The notes under the pieces: model-generated | The model's input: only the letters and a program-made list of their open reading frames with translations | Told to the model about the DNA's origin: nothing | Databases searched by the model: none | Shown: positions 13,870 to 18,766 of the stretch, in pieces | How positions within the stretch are numbered: position 1 is the first letter of the stretch | Layout: every line of letters starts with the position of its first letter | Position numbers and translations under genes: made by a program | Source of the DNA: JAFAVZ01 sp036009105 | GTDB lineage: Bacteria > Acidobacteriota > Thermoanaerobaculia > Gp7-AA8 | Direction of reading: 5' to 3' | DNA length: 18,766 nt | Assembly (NCBI GenBank): GCA_036009105.1 | Contig: DASYMJ010000318.1 | Location: 1 to 18,766, forward strand

Positions 13870-14760
13870 GTGCAAGAGTCCGACAACGCCCTGATCCGCC
13901 TCGGCCGGCTGCTGCGCGAGAGCGGCTACCGCTTCACCACCATCACCCCCTCCTCTCACGCGCGCGTCAACGCCCGTTCCGAAAACGCCGAGGGGCGCAC
14001 CGTTCGCGACGTGTTCGGCTGGAGCCGGCCCTTCTCCGCGGACGTGCTGCCGACGGAGATGCTGGAGCTGCTCCTCGATGCCGATGCGGTAGCCGACGCC
14101 GACGGCGCGATGAAGAGCCGGGTGCGCTTCTCCACGGATGGCGACCTGCTCTTCGTCCACTCCGCGTTCCCCACCGCCGAGGGCGACTCCGTCTTCTTCG
14201 GGCCGGACACCTACCGCTACCTGCAGTTGCTGCGGCGGATCAGCCCGCGGGCCAGGCGTGCGGTGGACGTCGGCTGCGGCAGCGGCGCGGGCGGCATCCT
14301 CATCGCGCGCAACTGCGGCAGCGTCGTGCTGGCGGACATCAACCGGCAGGCCCTGCGCTTCGCGGAGATCAACGCCGCCATCAACGGCGTGGAGAACATC
14401 GAGGTCGTGGAAAGCGACGTCTTGCGCGGCGTGCAAGATGACTACGACCTCATCGTCTCCAACCCCCCCTACCTGGTGGACGACGCGGCCCGCCTTTACC
14501 GCGATGGCGGCGGGCGGTTCGGGGAGGGGCTGTCGGTGGAAATCGTCCGTCAATCCACAGGGACGCGTCTCATTCTTTATACTGCTACCGCGGTGGTCGA
14601 TGGATGCGACACGTTTCGCGCCGCCATCGAGCCGCTGGCGGCCGGGCGGCGGTTGCGCTACGAGGAGCTCGATCCGGATGTTTTTGGTGAGGAGCTGGAG
14701 CGGAACGCATACGCGTCGGTCGAGCGATTGGCGGTCGTAGCACTCGAGCTCGGCCCATAA
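13870..14760 (+). CDS. Class I SAM-dependent methyltransferase (PrmC/RlmG-like, NPPY motif)
   Basis: This 296-residue cytoplasmic enzyme has an all-helical N-terminal region (1-125) and a Rossmann methyltransferase domain. Motif I is AVDVGCGSGAGG (131-142), the acidic residue binding the SAM ribose is D156 (VLADIN), and the catalytic motif is NPPY (198-201). NPPY marks methylation of amide or amine nitrogen, as in PrmC (glutamine) and RlmG (guanine). The actual target is unknown; homologues with this N-terminus are usually annotated only as methyltransferases. Start GTG 13870 has no Shine-Dalgarno but has TAGCCT 7 nt upstream. Residues 227-234 (RQSTGTRL) look shorter than family members, which usually carry an Ala/Pro/Gly loop here, and coincide with an AT-rich patch (14555-14582). 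It ends TAATG with the diiron gene, so the two are translationally coupled. Confidence 0.9.
   Translation: MQESDNALIRLGRLLRESGYRFTTITPSSHARVNARSENAEGRTVRDVFGWSRPFSADVLPTEMLELLLDADAVADADGAMKSRVRFSTDGDLLFVHSAFPTAEGDSVFFGPDTYRYLQLLRRISPRARRAVDVGCGSGAGGILIARNCGSVVLADINRQALRFAEINAAINGVENIEVVESDVLRGVQDDYDLIVSNPPYLVDDAARLYRDGGGRFGEGLSVEIVRQSTGTRLILYTATAVVDGCDTFRAAIEPLAAGRRLRYEELDPDVFGEELERNAYASVERLAVVALELGP
14555..14582 (+). other. AT-rich patch inside the methyltransferase gene, possible short-repeat remnant
   Basis: The segment centred on GGGACGCGTCTCATTCTTTA is far richer in A+T than the rest of this gene. It falls where the protein appears shortened between IVR (225-227) and LILYT (234-238). 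From memory it resembles short sequences linked to REP/RAYT elements in other genomes; I cannot verify this here. Confidence 0.25.
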
Positions 14761-15656
14761 TGTGCAGTCGAGTCAGGCGTATGACAGCGATGGCGGCCGT
14801 TTCGGACGTTGCCAGCCTTCCGGGCGAATTGCAGCGGCGATTGAGCCGTCTCAATGACGCGCGTCTGCGTCCCCGTCTCGATGCGGCCCTGACCCTGGAA
14901 GCGGAAATGGAGCTCCGCGCGCTGGAGCTCTCCTTCCTGGAAGCGGAGCGGGCGGCGGTCGCGACGCGCGCCGCATCGGCGCCGGACGAGCCGCGGGCGT
15001 TCCTCGAATGGTACGAGGCGCTGCGCGAAAACGGCCCCGGCCAGCACGATCCGCTCTTTGCATGGCTCGCAAATGAGGCGACGATGGAGCAGCTCGCCTG
15101 GTTCCTGGCCCAGGAGGTGGCGGGCGAGGCCGGCTTCGACGATCTCGTCGCCCTGACCCAGCTCAAGATGCCCACCCGCGCCAAGCTGGAGCTGGCGCGC
15201 AACTACTGGGACGAGATGGGACGGGGCAAGGAGGGCGGCATGCATGGCCCGATGCTGGACCGCCTCGCCGCCGAGCTGAACGTCCGCGAGCGCGGCTTCG
15301 ACATCGTCTGGGAAGCGGTCGCCCTCGGCAACCTGCTGGCCGGCCTCGCCGCGAACCGTCGCTATGCCTACCACGCCATCGGCGCGCTGGGCGTCATCGA
15401 GCTGACCGCCCCCGGCCGCGCCGAGCAGGTCAACCTCGCCATGCAACGCCTCGGCGTCCCGGCCAGGACCCGGCAGTACTACGCCCTGCACGCGACGCTC
15501 GATGTGCGCCACTCCTTCGCCTGGAACGCGGAGGTGATCGTCCCCCTGGTCGCGGCCGAGCCGCGCGCGGCCCGGGCCATGGCGGAGGGGGCGCTGATGC
15601 GGCTGCGCGCGGGGGAGCGGTGCTTCGAGCGCTATCGCCAGGAGCTCAAAACGTAG
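14760..15656 (+). CDS. Heme-oxygenase-like iron-containing redox enzyme (HDO superfamily)
   Basis: This 298-residue, largely helical protein matches the iron-containing redox enzyme family, which includes UndA-, BesC- and SznF-type diiron oxygenases. Candidate metal ligands lie in three helices: E119 (LAQE), E152/H162 (NYWDEMGRGKEGGMH), and H244/D248/H251 (YYALHATLDVRHSFAW). Members use O2 for oxidative cleavage, desaturation or N-oxygenation of amino acids and fatty acids; the substrate here is unknown. The ATG at 14760 shares its first base with the upstream TAA, so coupling to the methyltransferase is expected. In-frame ATGs at 14781 and 14790 are alternatives, and the family fold begins near residue 20. 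The stop TAG (15654-15656) lies within the GTAG foot of the REP-like element, so the last codons come from repeat sequence and the native C-terminus may have been altered. Confidence 0.85.
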   Translation: MCSRVRRMTAMAAVSDVASLPGELQRRLSRLNDARLRPRLDAALTLEAEMELRALELSFLEAERAAVATRAASAPDEPRAFLEWYEALRENGPGQHDPLFAWLANEATMEQLAWFLAQEVAGEAGFDDLVALTQLKMPTRAKLELARNYWDEMGRGKEGGMHGPMLDRLAAELNVRERGFDIVWEAVALGNLLAGLAANRRYAYHAIGALGVIELTAPGRAEQVNLAMQRLGVPARTRQYYALHATLDVRHSFAWNAEVIVPLVAAEPRAARAMAEGALMRLRAGERCFERYRQELKT

Positions 15657-15745
15657 GGCCGGCTCTCAGCCGGCCCAGCTATCCGTCGACGAGGGGCCGG
15701 CTGGAGAGCCGGCCCCACATTTACAGCAGGCCGAGTTTCACCATC
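15648..15745. repeat. REP-like double-hairpin element, copy A
   Basis: This is a 98-bp unit matching copy B (123 bp downstream) at 94 of 98 positions. It contains AAAACGTAG, then hairpin 1 (GGGCCGGCT 15656-15664 with AGCCGGCCC 15668-15676), a 16-nt spacer, and hairpin 2 (GGGGCCGGCT 15693-15702 with AGCCGGCCCC 15707-15716, loop GGAG). After that come a conserved TTACAGCA and GAGTTTCACCATC that read as gene 3' end on the minus strand. All arms are mutually complementary. The two-hairpin layout with a GTAG foot resembles BIMEs built from REP sequences. It may also stop transcription from both sides. Confidence 0.85.
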
Positions 15746-15770
15746 TGCGCGCGATTCATCGCCAGGACTG
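15721..15770 (-). pseudogene. 3'-end remnant of a second PurD-like gene
   Basis: Read on the minus strand, this segment gives SVLAMNRAQMVKLGLL and a TAA stop. The intact ligase gene ends QFINADRATMVKLGLL and TAA. Ten of the last eleven codons outside the diverged part encode the same or similar residues, yet the DNA upstream of MVKLGLL is clearly diverged. The remnant is cut off exactly where copy B of the repeat begins (15771). It looks like the tail of a lost tandem paralogue, or an old 3'-end duplication. Confidence 0.6.
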
Positions 15771-15868
15771 AAAACGTAGGGCCGGCTCTCAGCCGGCCCA
15801 GCTCTCCGTCGACGATGGGCCGGCTGGAGAGCCGGCCCCACATTTACAGCAAACCGAGTTTCACCATC
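15771..15868. repeat. REP-like double-hairpin element, copy B
   Basis: This is the second 98-bp copy. Hairpin 1 is 15779-15787 with 15791-15799, and hairpin 2 is 15817-15825 with 15830-15838. It differs from copy A at four positions: two in the spacer and start of hairpin 2, and two in the codons before MVKLGLL. Its right part includes the TAA (15844-15846) and last codons of the intact ligase gene. It lies between the convergent diiron and ligase genes and could serve as a bidirectional terminator. Confidence 0.85.
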
Positions 15869-17121
15869 GTCGCCCGATCCGCGTTGATGAACTGCTCCCC
15901 GATGTCCCGTCTGTAGCGCACGTTCGGGATCACCACCTGCCCGGCGCGCGCATACGCGTCCTCGCGCGCGGCCTCCACCGTCGCCCCCCGCCCCGTCACC
16001 ACCATCACGTAGCCGACCGAGCCCGCCGTCACCAGGTGCCCGTTCTCCATGGCCACCTCGGCGTAGTGCAGATGCTCGGGCTCGATGGCGGAGCGGAACA
16101 GGATCGGCGCCCCTTTCGACAGCTCCTCGTAGCCGTGGTAGTAGGGAAACGTCGGCACGGTGAGCACGACGCAAATGGCCCAGCCGTCGTGCGTCTGCAG
16201 CTTCGCGTCGCTGCGTTCGACCAGCTGGGGGAAGATCGTCTGCCACCCGCCAACGTGCAGCGCATCGAGGATGGCGAAGCCGGGATAGCCGAAGCGGCAG
16301 GTCAGCTCGAGAGGGAAGATGCCCCGTTCGTTGACGATGGTGTTCAGGTTGATGTAGCCGACGTAGCCGGACTCGCGCAGCAGCGGCTCGATGCGGGCCA
16401 GCGATCGGTCGAACAGCCGCTCCGCGCCGCGGTAGGTGGCCAGCGTGCCCATCTCGCCGGTCAGCTCGCCCAGGTTGCCGGGGAAGAAGCGTTTGTGCTC
16501 CCAGTCCAGGTTCGCCGGGCGGAGGAAGGTGCGGCCGTTGAAGAACGCGCCGGTGCCGACCTCCACCCCGCGCAGGTGCTCCATCAGGATGAAGTTCGGC
16601 GCCTCGTCATACTTCCAGCGGCTGCGCTGCAGGCGCAGCACGGCGAGCACGTCTTCGCCCTCGTCCATGTCGCCCACGTAGTTGCGCGTGGAGGCGAAGC
16701 CCTGGCCGCTGAACTTCAGCACGTAGCGGCCGCGGTTGCGCTCCACGAAGGAGATGGCGCGATCGAAGTCGTCGAACTCGTGCACCGCCGCGGTCTGCAG
16801 ACCCATGCGGCGCAACACGTCCTGCCCGAAGGCGCGGTCGGTCTCCAGCCGGTCCCCCAGGGCGCTGCCGCCGATGACGCGGAAGCCTTCCCGGCGGAGG
16901 CGGTCCTGCGTCTCCCCCCACCCGATCCCCTCGAAGATGAGGATGCCCTCGCGGGCCCAGTCGAGCTCGCGCTCCCAGTCCGGCGTGAAGTCGAGCATCC
17001 CCGCCGCGATGTCATGCGCCTCCGGGTCGCCGACGTACACGCGCACCTCCTGGCCGGCGGTCTGGAGACGGAGGTAGATGTCGGCCAGGTCGTTGCCTTT
17101 GCCGATGCCGAGGAAGCGCAC
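15844..17121 (-). CDS. PurD-like ATP-grasp ligase (atypical phosphoribosylamine-glycine ligase homologue)
   Basis: This 425-residue protein is homologous to PurD (GAR synthetase). The N-terminal Rossmann-like domain begins RFLGIGKGNDLADIYLRL. The ATP-grasp core includes ETDRAFGQDVLRRMGLQTAA (93-112), YVLKFSGQGF (133-142), ILMEHLRGVEVGTGAFFNG (178-196), DWEHKRFF (206-213) and LELTCRFGYPG (271-281). True PurD has NTGGMG and an N-x-RFGDPE motif; here they read LTGEMG and T-C-RFGYPG, so residues near the amine and carboxylate substrates differ. A canonical purine role is therefore doubtful, and another carboxylate-amine ligation is likely. GTG 17121 is preferred because the fold starts there and TACAAT lies 6 nt upstream. 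An ATG at 17181, preceded by GAGGAG, would add 20 unlike residues. It is convergent with the diiron gene across the repeats. Confidence 0.85.
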   Translation of the reverse strand: MRFLGIGKGNDLADIYLRLQTAGQEVRVYVGDPEAHDIAAGMLDFTPDWERELDWAREGILIFEGIGWGETQDRLRREGFRVIGGSALGDRLETDRAFGQDVLRRMGLQTAAVHEFDDFDRAISFVERNRGRYVLKFSGQGFASTRNYVGDMDEGEDVLAVLRLQRSRWKYDEAPNFILMEHLRGVEVGTGAFFNGRTFLRPANLDWEHKRFFPGNLGELTGEMGTLATYRGAERLFDRSLARIEPLLRESGYVGYINLNTIVNERGIFPLELTCRFGYPGFAILDALHVGGWQTIFPQLVERSDAKLQTHDGWAICVVLTVPTFPYYHGYEELSKGAPILFRSAIEPEHLHYAEVAMENGHLVTAGSVGYVMVVTGRGATVEAAREDAYARAGQVVIPNVRYRRDIGEQFINADRATMVKLGLL

Positions 17122-17127
17122 TGGGAG

Positions 17128-17133
17128 ATTGTA
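17128..17133 (-). promoter_or_regulatory. -10 element of a probable leaderless promoter for the ligase gene
   Basis: On the minus strand TACAAT stands 6 nt before the GTG at 17121, with no Shine-Dalgarno between. It is identical to the hexamer before the secreted repeat protein at 3600-3605. This supports GTG 17121 as the translation start. No clear -35 is seen. Confidence 0.45.
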
Positions 17134-17262
17134 GGGATGTCGGCGCCGGTTCTGCCACTTCTCGCGGCCGTCGGCGGCCATGTCTCCTCGCTCCTGGCCG
17201 GCTTGCGGTCTCCGCGGCCGCGAGCGCGCTACGTTGGCAGGGTGATCTGCCGTGCGTGCTGC

Positions 17263-17284
17263 CACACAGCAGAGTGTGTAAAAT
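17263..17284 (+). promoter_or_regulatory. vapBC promoter with adjoining dyad (operator candidate)
   Basis: TAAAAT (17279-17284) is 6 nt before the vapB ATG, fitting a leaderless start. Immediately upstream is the inverted repeat CACAC (17263-17267) / GTGTG (17274-17278) with a 6-nt centre. VapB-VapC complexes usually bind dyads overlapping their own promoter, so this is a reasonable autoregulatory site. The rest of the 169-bp divergent gap (17122-17290) shows nothing else beyond the ligase promoter. Confidence 0.45.
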
Positions 17285-17290
17285 ACCGCG

Positions 17291-17491
17291 ATGCCTACGA
17301 ACCTCGCAATCGATGACCGCTTGCTGGAAGAGGCGAAGAAAATCGGCGGCCACCGTACGAAAAAGGCCACGGTGACAGAAGCGCTGGAGGAGTACATCCA
17401 GCGCCGCAAGCAGGCCAGGATTCTCGAGCTGTTCGGAGCGGTGCGATTCGACTCCAGGTACAACTACAAGAAACAGCGCAGCAAGTCGTGA
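17291..17491 (+). CDS. vapB: VapB-type antitoxin (type II toxin-antitoxin)
   Basis: This 66-residue protein starts TNLAIDDRLLEEAKKIGGHR and continues TKKATVTEALEEYIQRRK, the ribbon-helix-helix DNA-binding and dimerisation half of VapB antitoxins. The C-terminal segment, about 42-66 (RILELFGAVRFDSRYNYKKQ), is the toxin-binding tail. It neutralises the PIN-domain ribonuclease encoded next and represses the operon with it. The stop TGA overlaps the toxin's GTG start by four bases (GTGA), ensuring coupled translation. Its ATG is preceded by TAAAAT at 6 nt and no Shine-Dalgarno. Confidence 0.93.
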   Translation: MPTNLAIDDRLLEEAKKIGGHRTKKATVTEALEEYIQRRKQARILELFGAVRFDSRYNYKKQRSKS

Positions 17492-17889
17492 AAGTACTGG
17501 TCGACACCTCGGTGTGGTCCCTGGCACTGCGCCGCAGGAGCCGCCCCGCGAATGAAGACGTAGCGTCTGCTCTTGCCTCCCTGGTGGAAGACGGACGGGT
17601 GGCGATCATCGGCCCGATCCGGCAGGAGCTGCTGTCCGGCGTCAAGGAGCGCGCACACTTCGATCGGCTGAGGGAACATCTGCGCGCGTTTCAGGACCTC
17701 GAGCTCACGACCGACGATTACGAAGAGGCGGCGTCCTTCTTCAACCGCTGTCGCGAAAAGGGCGTCCAGGGCTCGAATACGGACTTTCTCATCTGCGCCG
17801 TCTCCGTTCGTCATGCCTTCCCGATCTTCACGACGGATGACGACTTCCGTCATTTCGCCAGGCTGCTGCCGATCGTCCTCCATGCCTGA
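17488..17889 (+). CDS. vapC: VapC-type PIN-domain toxin ribonuclease
   Basis: This 133-residue PIN-domain protein has the acidic Mg/Mn-binding residues in place: D6 (VLVDTSVW), E47 (RQELLSG), D99 (SNTDFLICA) and D117/D118 (FTTDDDF). The active site therefore appears intact. VapC toxins cleave tRNA or rRNA to arrest growth when the labile antitoxin is lost. It starts with GTG inside the end of vapB. It ends 91 bp before the convergent sulfatase stop. A short GC hairpin follows. Confidence 0.94.
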   Translation: MKVLVDTSVWSLALRRRSRPANEDVASALASLVEDGRVAIIGPIRQELLSGVKERAHFDRLREHLRAFQDLELTTDDYEEAASFFNRCREKGVQGSNTDFLICAVSVRHAFPIFTTDDDFRHFARLLPIVLHA

Positions 17890-17896
17890 ACGGAGC

Positions 17897-17935
17897 GCGG
17901 CATGACCCGCCGCTGCAGGCCCGCATCGAGGCCTG
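17897..17935. terminator. Two GC hairpins between convergent vapC and sulfatase genes
   Basis: GCGGC (17897-17901) pairs with GCCGC (17909-17913), and CAGGCC (17916-17921) pairs with GGCCTG (17930-17935). No T-run follows on either strand, so classical rho-independent termination is doubtful. Their position between converging genes is the main argument. Confidence 0.3.
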
Positions 17936-17980
17936 AGAAGAGGCACCAGTCGAGCGATCAGCGGCATGCTGGGTCTTCCC

Positions 17981-18766
17981 CTACGCCGTCGCCAGCACCC
18001 CCTCCCCGTCCGCCCGGGTCACGCCCTGCTCGCGCGGCGTGAGCGCCTTCGATGCGCGCTGCTCGTCCAGCATCCGCTGCAGCCGCGGGCGCATGATCAG
18101 AGACTCGCGCGTCTCGTTGCCGGCGTGGACCAGGTTCGTCGTCTCCAGCCGGTCGTCGGTCAGCTTGTACATCTCGTACTGGTCGGGGATGGACTGCACA
18201 GCGTCGCGCGCGTTCACCAGCGTCGGGTTGGTGATGGCCGAGTAGGTCTGCGGATCGACGTAGTAGCGCGAGTACTTCCACACCGCCCCTTCCAGCTCCA
18301 CCACGATCGTCTCCACACAGCTCGGTGGCAGCACGTTGTGCCAGTGCTTTTGTCCGGTCACCTGCTTGAGGCCCTGCGCCACGTCGTCCGTGGTCATGAA
18401 GAAGACCGGCTCGCCGGGCGGGATCGTGCCGGTACCCATCACCACCCGGGAGAGGTCGCGGCCCACCAGCCGCCGCACCTCGTTGTGCGTCTGCTCCAGC
18501 TCCTCATGCGCCGCGTCGACGTCGATGCCGGCCAGCCCGAGGAGGGTGGGAATGAGGTCGGCGTGCGAGGTGATGACGTCCGTGTGGCGCGGCGTATTCG
18601 GGATGAGCGGGCCGGCGAACACCATCGGCACGTGGATCGTCTCCTCGTAGCCTTGGTACCACTTCTGATGCATCCCGCCGTGCGCGCCGAGCATCTCCCC
18701 ATGATCGGAGGTGAAGACGATGATCGTGTTCTCGAAGAAGCGCGACTTCTTGAAGTGCTCGTACAC
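17981..18766 (-). CDS. Sulfatase family protein, C-terminal part (5' end outside window)
   Basis: The 261 visible residues are the C-terminal portion of an alkaline-phosphatase-superfamily sulfatase or phosphodiesterase. The segment TIIVFTSDHGEMLGAHGGMH is the family's second metal-binding motif (D and H of SDHG). KWYQGYEETIHVPMVFAGPL and SHADLIPTLLGLAGID follow, as is usual. The later region with PDQYEMYKLTDDRLETTNL matches the typical C-terminal EELYDLxxDPxExxNL segment. The catalytic Cys or Ser converted to formylglycine lies outside the window, so the enzyme class cannot be settled. The frame is open to the window edge, where it happens to read GTG; that codon should not be taken as the start. 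It converges on vapC. Confidence 0.9.
   Translation of the reverse strand: MYEHFKKSRFFENTIIVFTSDHGEMLGAHGGMHQKWYQGYEETIHVPMVFAGPLIPNTPRHTDVITSHADLIPTLLGLAGIDVDAAHEELEQTHNEVRRLVGRDLSRVVMGTGTIPPGEPVFFMTTDDVAQGLKQVTGQKHWHNVLPPSCVETIVVELEGAVWKYSRYYVDPQTYSAITNPTLVNARDAVQSIPDQYEMYKLTDDRLETTNLVHAGNETRESLIMRPRLQRMLDEQRASKALTPREQGVTRADGEGVLATA

Noticed and set aside
14521..14620. Frameshift in the methyltransferase gene at the AT-rich patch
   Set aside because: The frame continues with conserved LILYT and VVDG segments after the patch, so an in-frame replacement fits better than a frameshift.
15648..15868. CRISPR array from the direct repeats
   Set aside because: Only two units, each 98 bp and internally palindromic, with one intervening segment that reads as a gene end; no cas genes are nearby.
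17122..17463. N-terminal extension of the PurD-like gene across vapB
   Set aside because: The extra residues have no PurD similarity and would be antisense to vapB; the fold begins at the GTG at 17121.

Overview
The window is high-GC bacterial DNA (roughly two thirds G+C by eye) with tightly packed genes on both strands, very short divergent gaps and small tail-to-tail overlaps. The gene families (MacB-type permeases, a secreted repeat protein, a cNMP/thioredoxin-reductase fusion, a DUF4105 protein, a heme-oxygenase-like diiron enzyme, a sulfatase) and the interspersed short palindromes fit an Acidobacteriota-like soil or metagenome organism. That placement is an inference; no rRNA, tRNA or other firm taxonomic marker is present.

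Layout. 1-2707 (minus): an efflux operon with an HlyD-type adaptor, a MacB/FtsX permease, and the start of a second permease overlapping it by ATGA. 2766-4743 (plus): a secreted metallo-beta-lactamase-fold hydrolase, then a secreted protein of three ~95-residue repeats that I do not recognise. 4730-6526 (minus): an Uup-type ABC-F ATPase. 6558-8459 (plus): an APC amino-acid permease and a beta-carbonic anhydrase. 8515-9770 (plus): an AT-richer promoter with a perfect palindrome, driving a histidine-rich ribbon-helix-helix protein and an unknown protein. 9853-11346 (minus): a 14-TM drug-efflux MFS protein, divergent from 11372-13039 (plus), a cNMP-binding / thioredoxin-like / FAD-reductase fusion. 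13010-13852 (minus): a DUF4105 protein. 13870-15656 (plus): a methyltransferase and a heme-oxygenase-like diiron protein, coupled by TAATG. 15648-15868: two 98-bp copies of a double-hairpin REP-like element. 15844-17121 (minus): a PurD-like ATP-grasp ligase. 17291-17889 (plus): a VapBC toxin-antitoxin pair. 17981-18766 (minus): the C-terminal part of a sulfatase.

Three themes stand out. First, many starts have no Shine-Dalgarno but carry a TAnnnT hexamer 6-9 nt before the start codon, the layout of leaderless transcription, and this settles several starts. Second, GTAG-footed palindromes sit between genes, inside one coding sequence (in frame, within the permease) and at one stop codon (the diiron gene's TAG lies in the GTAG foot). 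Third, the 15648-15868 repeat carries a second, diverged copy of the ATP-grasp gene's last codons, the trace of a lost paralogue or a 3'-end duplication.

The least familiar candidates for a new system are the His-rich RHH protein with its unknown partner (8515-9770), and the methyltransferase / diiron enzyme / atypical PurD-like ligase neighbourhood (13870-17121).
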